NCBI RefSeq assembly: GCF_001647715.1
Contig: NZ_CP015600.1
Location: 868,001-932,000 of the forward strand
Origin: Pseudomonas antarctica
GTDB lineage: Bacteria > Pseudomonadota > Gammaproteobacteria > Pseudomonadales > Pseudomonadaceae
Reading direction: 5' to 3'
DNA: 64,000 bases
The notes under the pieces were generated by a model. The model searched no databases. It was given only the letters and a program-made list of their open reading frames with translations, and was not told where the DNA came from. This document shows positions 28,780 to 37,562 of the stretch, piece after piece. Each line of letters starts with the position of its first letter. Position 1 is the first letter of the stretch. The position numbers and the translations under genes were made by a program.

Positions 28780-29085
28780 TCAGCGGTAAGCCGTCGCAAT
28801 CCCTTCGCGCTCGGTCAAGCACTCCGGTGCGCCCATCTCGAATTCCCGACAGATCAGCGGGCGTCGCTCGTAAATCGTGCACATCATCGTGTCCCGATCC
28901 AGCGCCGCGCACCAGCCGTCATCCAGGCGCAGCATCACTTCGCCGCCCCAATCGTCGGTATCGATATAACGCTCCGGCACGCCCGTGTCGGTGATCAGCA
29001 TGACTTCCAGCTGGCAGCAACAGGCCGCGCACGTCGAGCAGGTGACGGCGGGTTCGGTGATTTGAGTGTGCGGGATGTTAGTCAT
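28780..29085 (-). CDS. YkgJ-family cysteine cluster protein
   Basis: This 101-residue protein has a run of cysteines near the N-terminus (CSTCAACCCQLE) and more at CAALDRDTMMC and ICREFE, the pattern of the YkgJ (CxxCxxC..C) family that binds iron or zinc. I chose the ATG at 29085 (MTNIPHTQ); upstream sequence is not conserved-looking. The function is unknown. It stands alone, between a REPIN and the end of the DUF2878 gene. Confidence 0.88.
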   Translation of the reverse strand: MTNIPHTQITEPAVTCSTCAACCCQLEVMLITDTGVPERYIDTDDWGGEVMLRLDDGWCAALDRDTMMCTIYERRPLICREFEMGAPECLTEREGIATAYR

Positions 29086-29139
29086 AGGCGCGCAGTGTAA
29101 GGCAAGCGCATCAACAGCGTGTGATTGCACTGACGGACG

Positions 29140-29631
29140 TCAGTGCCCGAGTTGCCGTGCGATCCAGTGCATCACCGGGAACAGGATCGCCCAAAGCAGG
29201 CCCAGGCCGATCATGGTCGGCACAGTGCCGTACCCGAAACTCACACCGGCCAATTGGCTGCCAGCGTAATAAGACAACGGCCCGCCCATCGCACCTAATA
29301 AGCTGGCGCGCCACCAGGGCTGCGCGCTCCAGGCCAGGCAATGGCGCAGCGTGGTCGCCAGCAATGCCCACAGCAGCACCAGCCAGAAAGGTATCAGTGG
29401 CCCCGGAAAGCTGAAGTGAAAGACGCCAAAGGTGCGCAGCGAGGTGTCGATGACGGTGCCCAGCAGGGTCACGGCGAGGATCACTTGCCCCTCCGCAGAC
29501 CATGCACTTATCCACAGCAGGTGGATGGCCAGCACTGCGCCCGCTACCAGCAGCCATCGGCTGTCACCGCCCAGTACGCAGGCAAACCAGCCGCACTGGA
29601 ACAGCACGGCATTCGCCAGCGGTTTAAGCAC
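29140..29631 (-). CDS. DUF2878 membrane protein
   Basis: This 163-residue polytopic protein has about five hydrophobic helices, for example WLLVAGAVLAIHLLWISAW and LIPFWLVLLWALLATTL. It matches the DUF2878 family, which is nearly always beside a cyclopropane-synthase-like gene and FAD oxidoreductase. The GTG at 29631 overlaps the cfa stop by 8 nt. It is the last gene of the nine-gene leftward operon. A role in the lipid modification made by the operon is inference. Confidence 0.85.
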   Translation of the reverse strand: MLKPLANAVLFQCGWFACVLGGDSRWLLVAGAVLAIHLLWISAWSAEGQVILAVTLLGTVIDTSLRTFGVFHFSFPGPLIPFWLVLLWALLATTLRHCLAWSAQPWWRASLLGAMGGPLSYYAGSQLAGVSFGYGTVPTMIGLGLLWAILFPVMHWIARQLGH

Positions 29632-30895
29632 TGAAACGCCCGAGCAACGGCGGGTTGATGGCCGCCGGCTTGGCCAGCAGCAGTTGCGCGGTGCCAATTG
29701 TTCGTTCCATGAATCCGCCTTCGCAATAGCACAAATAGAATTCCCACAAGCGCAGGAAGTACTCATCGTAGCCCAGCTCTGCGAGGCGGCCATGGGCGCG
29801 ACGAAAGTTCTCATGCCACAGGCGCAAGGTTTTCGCGTAGTGCAGGCCGAAGTCCTCCATGTGCAGCAGGTTCATGTCGGTGTCGCGGCTGACGATGTGC
29901 AGCATGTTCTGCACACAGGGCAGGGCGCCACCGGGGAAAATATAGCGCTGGATGAAGTCGACGCTGTTCTTGGCCTGCTCGAAGCGCTGTTCACGAATAG
30001 TGATGGCTTGCAGCAACATCAACCCGTCGCTCTTGAGCAAGTGCGCGCACTGCTTGAAGTAGGTCGGCAGGAAGCGATGGCCCACCGCTTCGATCATCTC
30101 GATGGACACCAGCTTGTCGTACTGGCCGGTCAGGTCGCGGTAGTCCTGCAACAACAGGGTCACCTGGTCCTTGAGCCCCAAGGCCTCGATGCGTTTTTCG
30201 GTGTAGGCAAACTGTTCTTTGGACAAGGTTGTGGTGGTGACTTTGCAGCCATAATGCTGCGCCGCGTACAACGCCATGCTGCCCCAGCCGGTGCCGATTT
30301 CCAGCAAATGGTCAGTGGGTTTGAGCGCAAGCTTCTGGCAGATGCGTTCCAGCTTGTTCAGTTGCGCCTGTTCCAGGGTGTCGTCGGGCGTCAGAAATTG
30401 CGCGGCCGAATACATCATGGTCGGGTCGAGGAATTCTTCGAACAGGTCGTTGCCCAGGTCGTAGTGGGCGGCGATGTTTTTCTGTGAGCCTTTGCGTGTA
30501 TTGCGGTTGAGCCAGTGCAGGCCTTGGGTGAACGGCCGTGCCAGGCGCGCCAGCCCGCCTTCCATGGCGTCGAGCACCTCCAGGTTACTCACCATCACGC
30601 GCACCACCGAAGTCAGGTCCGGCGTGGTCCAGTAACCGTGGATAAACGCCTCGCCGGCGCCTATCGAACCGTTGGCCGCCACCAGGCCCCATACCGCTGA
30701 GTCGAGGATCTGGATTTCCCCCAGCAGGTGCGCTTCGCGTGCGCCGAACACTTGGCGTTCGCCGTCCTCGATCACCACCAACTGGCCGTGGCGCAGCTGG
30801 CTGAGTTGACGCAGCACCGCCTTGCGCAGCAGCGCGCTGGTCATGCCGTTGACGTTCAGGCGGTTGGTTTTGACCGATAAGCTAGGGGATTTCAT
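29624..30895 (-). CDS. cfa: Cyclopropane-fatty-acid synthase-like methyltransferase
   Basis: This 423-residue SAM-dependent enzyme acts on unsaturated acyl chains of phospholipids. The SAM loop is LLEIGTGWGSMALY, and the active-site region YFLRLWEFYLCYCEGGF is at the C-terminus. The ATG at 30895 overlaps the DUF1365 gene by 14 nt. Paralogues in this type of operon may make products other than a plain cyclopropane, such as branched or furan precursors. The role here is inferred. Confidence 0.93.
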   Translation of the reverse strand: MKSPSLSVKTNRLNVNGMTSALLRKAVLRQLSQLRHGQLVVIEDGERQVFGAREAHLLGEIQILDSAVWGLVAANGSIGAGEAFIHGYWTTPDLTSVVRVMVSNLEVLDAMEGGLARLARPFTQGLHWLNRNTRKGSQKNIAAHYDLGNDLFEEFLDPTMMYSAAQFLTPDDTLEQAQLNKLERICQKLALKPTDHLLEIGTGWGSMALYAAQHYGCKVTTTTLSKEQFAYTEKRIEALGLKDQVTLLLQDYRDLTGQYDKLVSIEMIEAVGHRFLPTYFKQCAHLLKSDGLMLLQAITIREQRFEQAKNSVDFIQRYIFPGGALPCVQNMLHIVSRDTDMNLLHMEDFGLHYAKTLRLWHENFRRAHGRLAELGYDEYFLRLWEFYLCYCEGGFMERTIGTAQLLLAKPAAINPPLLGRFSA

Positions 30896-31691
30896 GGCGG
30901 CGATCCTTGGTATACCCGACTGCGGTGCGAGAGGCGCCATCGGCGGCCTGATGGGGAAAAATCGGTGTTCGTTTGAGCAATAGGCGCATGGCCTGCCAGT
31001 AAATGGCGAGGCAGGTTTTGGCGGTCATCCACGGAAAGCGCCACAGGTAGCGATGCAGGCTGGCGCGGTTGAGCGCTTCTTTGTGCAGGCTCAAGGTGGC
31101 GTCGAAGACTTTCAACTCGCCTTGCCAATCGGCCATGTGCACGCCGAGCTTGGCGGCGGGCGGGCTGAAGCTCATGCGGTATTCCAGGTCGCGCGGCAAA
31201 AACGGCGAGACATGGAAGGCCTTGGCCACGGCGAAGTGCTGATGCTCATCCGCGCCGAGGGCCTGGGCCGGCAGCACGTAGTGATAGCGCTCGCGCCATG
31301 GGGTGTTGGTCACTTCACACAGGATCGCGGCCAGTTGGCCATCGGCCTCGAAACAGTAGAAGAAACTCACCGGGTTAAAAGCCAGGCCCCAACTGCGGGC
31401 CTGGGTCAGCAGGCAGATAACGCCCTGGGGTGTACGCCCCAAGGCCTTGCCGACTTCCTGGCGCACGGCATCGCTCAAGCTCATGCCGTGGCGGGTAAAT
31501 TCACGCAGGTAATCCTGCTGGCGAAAGCCGAAGGGCGCCAGCCAGCTCGTGCCGGCCAGCGGCGACAAGCCGAGCACTTCGTCTTGTTCGCTCAAATCCA
31601 GGTACAGCAGGCCGATGCGGTAGCGAAAGGCATGGGCCTTGGGCGCAAACCGGCGATGGGCGATCCAGCCGCTGTACAGGGCGCTGTTCAC
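30882..31691 (-). CDS. DUF1365 protein
   Basis: This 269-residue DUF1365 protein has the characteristic start LYSGWIAHRRFAPKAHAFRYRI and central NPVSFFYCF. It is almost always coded between an FAD-dependent oxidoreductase and a cfa-like gene, as here, and probably takes part in the same lipid reaction. It overlaps both neighbours (4 nt and 14 nt). The biochemical role is not established. Confidence 0.92.
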   Translation of the reverse strand: MNSALYSGWIAHRRFAPKAHAFRYRIGLLYLDLSEQDEVLGLSPLAGTSWLAPFGFRQQDYLREFTRHGMSLSDAVRQEVGKALGRTPQGVICLLTQARSWGLAFNPVSFFYCFEADGQLAAILCEVTNTPWRERYHYVLPAQALGADEHQHFAVAKAFHVSPFLPRDLEYRMSFSPPAAKLGVHMADWQGELKVFDATLSLHKEALNRASLHRYLWRFPWMTAKTCLAIYWQAMRLLLKRTPIFPHQAADGASRTAVGYTKDRRHEIP

Positions 31692-32935
31692 AGGGTTTCT
31701 CCAAAGGCTTGGGCCACGCGCAATGCGCTGACCACGCCATCTTCATGGAAACCGTTGGCCCAGTAAGCGCCGCAATAAAACGTATTGCGCGCACCGAGCA
31801 ATTCTTCCCAACGCCCTTGGGCGTCCACAGCGGCAAGGCTGTATTGCGGGTGGGCGTAGGTGTAGCGCGCGAGGATTTTCAGCGGGTTGATCATCGGCGT
31901 CTGGTTCAGGCTGACGCAGAAGGTGGTGGCGCTGTCGATACCTTGCAGGATGTTCATGTCGTAGGTGACGGCGGCCTGGGTTTGCGCAGTGCCGGTCAGC
32001 CGGTAATTCCAGCTGGCCCAGGCCAGTTTGCGGTCCGGCAACAGGCGCGTGTCGGTGTGCAGCACCACATCATTGTCGGCGTAGGGCAATGCGCCGAGGA
32101 TCTCTTGTTCGGCCTGGCTCGGGTCGGCCAGCATGGCCAGGGCCTGATCGCTGTGACAGGCGAACACCACGCGATCAAATGTTTCGCTGCCGGCAGGGCT
32201 GTGGATAACCACGCCGTCGTCTGTGCGTTCTACTTTATGCACAGGGCAATTGAGGCGGATCTGCTCGCGAAAACTGCGTGTCAGCGGCTCGATGTAGCTG
32301 CTGGAGCCCCCTTCGATCACGCACCACTGTGGCCGGTTGCTGATCGACAGCAAGCCGTGGTTCTTGAAGAAACGCACAAAGAATTGCAGCGGAAACCCCA
32401 GCATGTCGGCCAGGGACATCGACCAGATCGCTGCGCCCATCGGCACGATGTAATGCCGGATAAACCGCGGGCCGTAACCGCCGGCTTCGAGGTAGTCGCC
32501 GAGGGTCATCTGCGCGCTGATCCGCTGCTCTTGCAGGTCCAGCGGCGCTTGGCGGTTGAAGCGCAAAATGTCGCGCAACATGCCCCAGAACCCAGGCGAC
32601 AGAATATTGCGCCGTTGCGCAAACAGGCTGTTGAGGTTGTTGCCGTTGTACTCGAACCCGGCATTCTGGTCACACACCGAAAAGCTCATCTCGGTGGGCT
32701 TGAACTTCACACCGATCTGCCCAAGCAGGCGGATGAAGTTGGGGTAGGTCCAGTCGTTGAACACGATAAAGCCGGTGTCCACCGCATAGCTTTTGCCCTC
32801 GACGGTGACGTTGACCGTGTGGGTATGCCCGCCGATCCGCTCGCCCGCTTCGAACAGGCTGATGTCATGGCGGCGGCTGAGCAGGTACGCGCTGGTCAGC
32901 CCGGCGATGCCGCTGCCGATAATGGCGATCTTCAC
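31688..32935 (-). CDS. FAD-dependent oxidoreductase (amine oxidase-like)
   Basis: This 415-residue flavoprotein has the dinucleotide loop IAIIGSGIAGLTSAYLL at its N-terminus, followed by GGHTHTV and a C-terminal FAD segment FYCGAYWANGFHEDG. It belongs to the group linked to DUF1365 and cfa-like genes (desaturase or dehydrogenase-like). The GTG at 32935 overlaps the SDR stop (GTGA) and fixes the start; a longer frame would lie inside the SDR. Confidence 0.93.
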   Translation of the reverse strand: MKIAIIGSGIAGLTSAYLLSRRHDISLFEAGERIGGHTHTVNVTVEGKSYAVDTGFIVFNDWTYPNFIRLLGQIGVKFKPTEMSFSVCDQNAGFEYNGNNLNSLFAQRRNILSPGFWGMLRDILRFNRQAPLDLQEQRISAQMTLGDYLEAGGYGPRFIRHYIVPMGAAIWSMSLADMLGFPLQFFVRFFKNHGLLSISNRPQWCVIEGGSSSYIEPLTRSFREQIRLNCPVHKVERTDDGVVIHSPAGSETFDRVVFACHSDQALAMLADPSQAEQEILGALPYADNDVVLHTDTRLLPDRKLAWASWNYRLTGTAQTQAAVTYDMNILQGIDSATTFCVSLNQTPMINPLKILARYTYAHPQYSLAAVDAQGRWEELLGARNTFYCGAYWANGFHEDGVVSALRVAQAFGETL

Positions 32936-33714
32936 AGTCTGTCCTTCTGCGGCGGAGGGCTGCGCAGCATGCGTTTGCCGATGATCAGTTGGACGCGGTT
33001 GGGCAGCTTCGACAGCGGCCACAGGGTGGCGATAAACAGCGCGGGAAAGGCGATTTCCAGCGGGCGTTTGCCCAGCTTGGCAAAGATATGTTTCGCGGCC
33101 TTGTCGGCTGACCAGCTCAAGGGCATCGGGAAATCGTTGCGCTCGGTCAGCGGCGTGTCGACAAAACCCGGGCTGATGACCGTGACGTCGATGTTCTCGG
33201 ACGACAGGCTGATGCGCAGGGATTCGAACAGGTAGCGCAGCCCGGCTTTGGACGCGCCATAGGCTTCGGCACGTGGCATCGGCAGGTAAGTCACGGCGCT
33301 GGCCACGCCCACCAGGTGCGGTGATTGCCCGGCGCGTAACAGTGGCAGCGCGGCTTCAATGCAATAAGCGCTTGCCAGCAGGTTGGTGCGCACCACGTGC
33401 TCGACGATGGAGGCGTCAAACTGCCGGGCGTCCACGTATTCACAGGTGCCGGCGTTGAGGATCACCGTGTCCAGTGAGCCCCAAACCACGCTGATGTGCT
33501 CGCCAATCTCGCGCACGGTCTGGCTGTTGGTCAGGTCGCCGGCCACCACCAGCACTTGTCCTGGATAACGTTGGGCGAGTGCTTCCAGCGGGCCTTTTGT
33601 GCGCGAGCTGAGGGCTACGTGGGCGCCGCTGTTGAGCAACTCCACGGCCAGCGAGGCACCGATGCCACTGCTGGCGCCGGTCAGCCAATATCGGCGGGGC
33701 GGTGTCAGGCTCAT
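32932..33714 (-). CDS. Short-chain dehydrogenase/reductase
   Basis: This 260-residue SDR has TGASSGIGASLA (NAD(P)-binding) and the catalytic YGASK, with ILNAGT in between. The substrate is unknown; it is encoded in the photolyase/cfa operon. The start at 33714 overlaps the SnoaL-like gene stop (ATGA). A hydrophobic C-terminal region (FPALFIATLWPLSKL) suggests membrane association. Confidence 0.92.
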   Translation of the reverse strand: MSLTPPRRYWLTGASSGIGASLAVELLNSGAHVALSSRTKGPLEALAQRYPGQVLVVAGDLTNSQTVREIGEHISVVWGSLDTVILNAGTCEYVDARQFDASIVEHVVRTNLLASAYCIEAALPLLRAGQSPHLVGVASAVTYLPMPRAEAYGASKAGLRYLFESLRISLSSENIDVTVISPGFVDTPLTERNDFPMPLSWSADKAAKHIFAKLGKRPLEIAFPALFIATLWPLSKLPNRVQLIIGKRMLRSPPPQKDRL

Positions 33715-34133
33715 CCCATTCTCCTTTTCAGCCAACGGACTGCAGGGCCGAGTATTGGCAGGTGTTCATAGAGCAAGGCACCGGCATCGAAATAGTCACG
33801 ATGGCGGTACACCTTGTCGCGCCACATCAGGTGTGAGCAGCCTTCCACGCGTATCACTTTTCCGCGGTTCAGCCGCGGGTGGCAAAAACTCATTTTCCAG
33901 CGCAAGTAGCCTTCGCCTTCGGCCACTTGGTCGAAGCCGTGAAAGTCGAAACGCAGCTGGCTGACATTGCTGTACAGCTCGGCGAAGTAGCGGTGCATCG
34001 CCGGTAAGCCATGCACTTCATGCAGCGGGTCGGTAAAGGCGATGTCCTTGCTGTACAGGCCGTCGAGCAGGTGCAGGTTGTGCTTGTCCAGCGTCGCAAA
34101 GGCCTGGGCGAACCGGGGCAGGAAGTCACTCAT
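33711..34133 (-). CDS. SnoaL/NTF2-like protein
   Basis: This 140-residue protein has the NTF2-like cone pattern (FAQAFATLDKHNLHLLDGLYSKDIAFTDP split over the N-terminus; HLMWRDKVYRHRDYFD at the C-terminus). Such domains are often small isomerases or binding proteins; the ligand is unknown. The ATG at 34133 overlaps the phr stop by 8 nt. It is co-encoded with photolyase in Pseudomonas. Confidence 0.88.
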   Translation of the reverse strand: MSDFLPRFAQAFATLDKHNLHLLDGLYSKDIAFTDPLHEVHGLPAMHRYFAELYSNVSQLRFDFHGFDQVAEGEGYLRWKMSFCHPRLNRGKVIRVEGCSHLMWRDKVYRHRDYFDAGALLYEHLPILGPAVRWLKRRMG

Positions 34134-35571
34134 GTAAACCTCCGACCGCTTCGCGCGAGGGCAGGCTGCGGAAAGCGGCCAAGGCCCGTTCACGGGATTG
34201 CTTCAGGTCTACAATCGCGCGCGGGTAGTGCGCCACACCGAACAGGCCGCCGACGGCCTCGGGGTTGTGCACTTCCTTTTTATTCAGCGCGGCCAGTTCG
34301 GGTAGCCAGTGCTTGATGAACACGCCTTCACTGTCGAATTTTTCGGACTGGCTCAGCGGGCTGAAAATTCGGAAATAGGGCGCCGAGTCGGTGCCGGTGG
34401 ATGAGCTCCACTGCCAGCCGCCGTTGTTGGCCGCCAGGTCGCCGTCGATCAGGTGGCGCATGAAAAAACGCTCGCCCTCGCGCCAGTCGATCAGCAGGTT
34501 CTTGGTCAGGAACATCGCTACCACCATGCGCAGGCGGTTGTGCATCCAGCCGGTTTCCAGCAATTGGCGCATGGCCGCGTCGATGATCGGCAGGCCGGTG
34601 CGCGCTTCCTGCCAGGCGGCGAGGTCTTTGGGCGCATCGCGCCAGGCCACTGCTTCGGTTTCGGGGCGGAAGGCGCGATGGCGCGAGACCCTTGGATAGC
34701 CGACCAGGATATGTTTGTAGAACTCGCGCCATAGCAGCTCGTTGATCCAGGTGATCGTGCCCACATCGCCACTTTCGAACTCGCCCTGGTTGGTCTGCAA
34801 GGCGGCATGCAGGCACTGTCGCGGTGAAACCACACCGGCAGCGAGGTAGGCGGAAAGCTGGCTGGTGCCGGGTTTGGCCGGAAAGTCGCGTTCGTCCTTA
34901 TAGTAGCTGATCTGCTGGTCGGCGAAAGCGTCGAGACGGCGTCTGGCTTCGTCCTCACCGGCGGGCCAGAGCGCGCGCAAGGTTTCGCTGGGCGGCTGGA
35001 ACCCTTCAACCTGTGTGGGGACGGGGTCGCTTTTCACGTACGTTTTGGCTTGGGCTTTTGGTGTTGCTACCAGGCGCGGGAGGGCGCTGTGCAGGCGGTT
35101 GTAGCAGACTTTGCGGAACTGGCTGAAGACCTGGAAGTAGGTGCCGGTTTTGGTCAACACACTGCCGGGTTGGAAAAACAGCTGGTCCAGATAAGGGTGG
35201 AACGTCACGCCGTCGGCTTCCAGAGCTTTGGCGACGGCGGCATCGCGGCGGCTCTCGTGGATGCCGTATTCCTCGTTGACGTGCACCGACTCAATCGACA
35301 GTTCCCGGCACAGCGTGCTCAGCACGGCGGGGGCCTGGTCCCAGGTCGCGGCGGTGCGGATCAGCAAGGGAATGTTCAATGCGCCGAGCGCCTGGCTCAG
35401 GTGCTGCAGGTTGCGCAGCCAAAAGTCGACTTTGCAGGGCGCGTCATCGTGGGCCAGCCATTGTTCGGGGCTGATCAGGTACACGGCAACGACCGGGCCT
35501 CGCTGGCTCGCGGCGGCCAGGGCGTTGTTGTCGTTCAGGCGCAGGTCGGTGCGCAGCCAGATCAAATGCAT
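34126..35571 (-). CDS. phrB: Deoxyribodipyrimidine photolyase
   Basis: This 481-residue light-dependent enzyme repairs cyclobutane pyrimidine dimers. The N-terminal Rossmann antenna domain begins LIWLRTDLRLNDN. The C-terminal FAD domain has GWMHNRLRMVVAMFL and NNGGWQWSSSTGTDSAPYFR. Length is typical for class I enzymes. Its ATG follows the MerR stop directly (TAAATG), so the regulator and repair enzyme are co-translated. Confidence 0.98.
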   Translation of the reverse strand: MHLIWLRTDLRLNDNNALAAASQRGPVVAVYLISPEQWLAHDDAPCKVDFWLRNLQHLSQALGALNIPLLIRTAATWDQAPAVLSTLCRELSIESVHVNEEYGIHESRRDAAVAKALEADGVTFHPYLDQLFFQPGSVLTKTGTYFQVFSQFRKVCYNRLHSALPRLVATPKAQAKTYVKSDPVPTQVEGFQPPSETLRALWPAGEDEARRRLDAFADQQISYYKDERDFPAKPGTSQLSAYLAAGVVSPRQCLHAALQTNQGEFESGDVGTITWINELLWREFYKHILVGYPRVSRHRAFRPETEAVAWRDAPKDLAAWQEARTGLPIIDAAMRQLLETGWMHNRLRMVVAMFLTKNLLIDWREGERFFMRHLIDGDLAANNGGWQWSSSTGTDSAPYFRIFSPLSQSEKFDSEGVFIKHWLPELAALNKKEVHNPEAVGGLFGVAHYPRAIVDLKQSRERALAAFRSLPSREAVGGLHE

Positions 35572-36501
35572 TTAAAGAAGTCCACGCTGGATCAGTATCT
35601 GATGGGCCGACAACGGGTCTTCGGCCACGAACAATTCAGGGGTGTCACGGGTTAATACGGCTAACTCGGCCTGGTGGATGCATACCGTTGGTCCGGCAAT
35701 CAATGTTGGGCAACTGACGCCGCCCAGCAATTTCGGGAGCGAGGGCAGGTGCAGGGCCTTGCTCGAATACAGCAGCACGGCACGCGGTTGCAGGTGTTCC
35801 ACGGCCAATGCCAATTCACCGGACGGCAAAGGCCAATCGAACACTTCCACGGGGCAATCGGCGCTGCTGGCGAGCCACGCGCTGAGCCACAGGTGCGGCT
35901 CCAGGGGCAGGTCGGAGTGGTTGACCAGCAGCAGCGGGGCGCCTTGCAGTTGGCGATTGTTGTGGTAGATCCGCGCGCCGAACTTGCTGCGCAGCCATGA
36001 CAGGAAAAACACCCGTTCCATCTGCGCGCCGAATTGGCCCTGCCAGCGTTGTTCGAGCTCTTGCAGCAGCGGCAGCATCAATTGCTCGCACAAGGTACGT
36101 GGCGGGTAGAGCGCCATGGCCTGGTTGAACGCGTCGTCGACCCGGCGCTCGGCCAAGTCGCTGATCGCGGTCACCAGGTTCTGGCGCAACGCGTGCCATT
36201 CGTTTTCGACGGTGTCGGGGCTGATTTGGGCGGTGTCGATAAGGTTTTTTACCTGGCTGACCGGTACGCCGCGGTTGAGCCAGGTGAGGATGGTGTGGAT
36301 GCGTTGCACGTGCTCGGCGCTGAACAGCCGATGACCTTTGGGCGTGCGCTGGGGCACGATCAAGCCGTAGCGGCGTTCCCAGGCGCGCAGCGTCACAGCG
36401 TTGACGCCGGTCTGGCGTGCCACTTCACGAATCGGCAGCCAGCCGTCTTCGAGGGCTTGGGTGATGTCTTCGCCTGGTTCGTCTTGCGGGGCAGCGTTCA
36501 T
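35572..36501 (-). CDS. MerR-family regulator, class II LitR / PplR-like
   Basis: This 309-residue regulator has an N-terminal MerR helix-turn-helix (LPIREVARQTGVNAVTLRAW, about residues 20-60) and a C-terminal region shaped like a B12-binding domain. The W-x9-EH motif of B12-dependent LitR/CarH reads RWQGQFGAQMERVFF, so the EH pair is not conserved. It thus resembles the class II LitR proteins PplR1/2 of P. putida, which act with a LOV photosensor. It lies directly upstream of phrB. Two exact TGTACA-N12-TGTACA sites precede the operon. I chose the ATG at 36501. Confidence 0.88.
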   Translation of the reverse strand: MNAAPQDEPGEDITQALEDGWLPIREVARQTGVNAVTLRAWERRYGLIVPQRTPKGHRLFSAEHVQRIHTILTWLNRGVPVSQVKNLIDTAQISPDTVENEWHALRQNLVTAISDLAERRVDDAFNQAMALYPPRTLCEQLMLPLLQELEQRWQGQFGAQMERVFFLSWLRSKFGARIYHNNRQLQGAPLLLVNHSDLPLEPHLWLSAWLASSADCPVEVFDWPLPSGELALAVEHLQPRAVLLYSSKALHLPSLPKLLGGVSCPTLIAGPTVCIHQAELAVLTRDTPELFVAEDPLSAHQILIQRGLL

Positions 36502-36518
36502 GAGGTGCTTTTCATGGG

Positions 36519-37478
36519 TTAGATCGCATTGCGTAGGCTGAGGTTTTCCGGGTGCGGTTGCAGGTAGGCCTGCTGCGCGATGTAGCGGTCCGGGTGTTGG
36601 CGAAAGTGGTGTTTGAGCAGAGTAAGGGGCACCACCAGCGGCACGATGCCGTGGCGGTACTGGCCGATGACCGTTTGCATTTCCTGCTTGTCGTCGGCGC
36701 TGATGGCCTGCTTGAGGTAGCCGCTGATGTGTTGCAGCACATTGGAGTGGGTGCCCCGGGTGGCGCATTTTTTCAGGCCGATCATCAGTTCGCTGAAGTA
36801 ACCGGCGGCCAACTCATCAAGGTTGATGCCCTTGCCCATGCTGCCCAGCAAGTGGCCAAGGCTTTTGTAATGCACGGGGCTGTGGGCCATCAGCAGGTAT
36901 TTGTAGCGCGAGTGAAAAGCCAGCAGGCGGTGACGCGTCAGGCCTTCGGCCAGCAGCTGTTGCCAGCTGGCATATACGAATACGCGGGTCAGGAAGTTTT
37001 CCCGCAATACCGGGTCATTCAGCCGACCGTCTTCTTCCACCGGCAGGTTGGGGTGGCGTAAACAAAATGCCTGGGCGTAAATGCCACGCCCGCCGCCCTC
37101 TACTGGCGTACCGTTATCGCGGTAGACCTTGACCCGTTCCAGGCCGCACGAGGGCGATTTTTGCATGAAGATGTAGCCGCACAGGTCGGTATGTTCCGCA
37201 GCCATTTGCTGGCCGTAATCGTCCAACGGCTGCGTCACATTGAGCTCACGGCGCACGCTGCCGACGGCTTGCGGGTGGTCAGGGTCGCCCACCAGGCGGA
37301 TCGGTTCGCGGGGGATGCCCAGGCCGATTGCGACTTCGGGGCACAGCGGCACAAACTCGAAGTAGTCGGCCAGGGTTTGGCTGCACAGCAGGGATTGTTT
37401 GTGTCCGCCGTTGAAGCGCACGTTCTCGCCTAACAGGCAGGCGCTGATGGCGATCTTCGGTTTTCCAGTGCTGGACAT
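36519..37478 (-). CDS. YbgA-like DUF523/DUF1722 protein
   Basis: This 319-residue protein has an N-terminal DUF523 domain (ISACLLGENVRFNGGHK at about residue 11; Cys-rich PSCGLERVKVY) and a C-terminal DUF1722 domain (HSPVHYKSLGHLLG). It is known to sit beside photolyase in many bacteria. The ATG at 37478 has GAGAGG 7 nt upstream. It is the first gene of the nine-gene operon, and its role is unknown; a link to iron-sulfur or flavin handling is only a guess. Confidence 0.93.
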   Translation of the reverse strand: MSSTGKPKIAISACLLGENVRFNGGHKQSLLCSQTLADYFEFVPLCPEVAIGLGIPREPIRLVGDPDHPQAVGSVRRELNVTQPLDDYGQQMAAEHTDLCGYIFMQKSPSCGLERVKVYRDNGTPVEGGGRGIYAQAFCLRHPNLPVEEDGRLNDPVLRENFLTRVFVYASWQQLLAEGLTRHRLLAFHSRYKYLLMAHSPVHYKSLGHLLGSMGKGINLDELAAGYFSELMIGLKKCATRGTHSNVLQHISGYLKQAISADDKQEMQTVIGQYRHGIVPLVVPLTLLKHHFRQHPDRYIAQQAYLQPHPENLSLRNAI

Positions 37479-37500
37479 GTTCAAACCTCTCCGAGATTCC

Positions 37501-37524
37501 TGTACACACAGTTAAGCCTGTACA
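37501..37524. promoter_or_regulatory. LitR/PplR-type operator 1 (TGTACA-N12-TGTACA)
   Basis: A perfect TGTACA, 12 nt, TGTACA lies just downstream of the -10 element of the operon promoter, over the predicted transcript start and leader, 23 nt before the DUF523 gene ATG. Known LitR sites have this T(G/A)TACA-N12-TGTA(C/T)A form. Confidence 0.8.
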
Positions 37525-37534
37525 ACTGGATCTC

Positions 37535-37562
37535 ATCATAGGTTTGATGCTGTACAAGTCAA
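37535..37562 (-). promoter_or_regulatory. Sigma-70-like promoter of the phr/cfa operon
   Basis: Leftward -35 TTGACT (37557-37562) and -10 TATGAT (37535-37540) with a 16-nt spacer. Transcription would start near 37528. Both flanking TGTACA half-sites of operator 2 straddle the -35, so binding there would block RNA polymerase; operator 1 covers the start. Confidence 0.75.
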
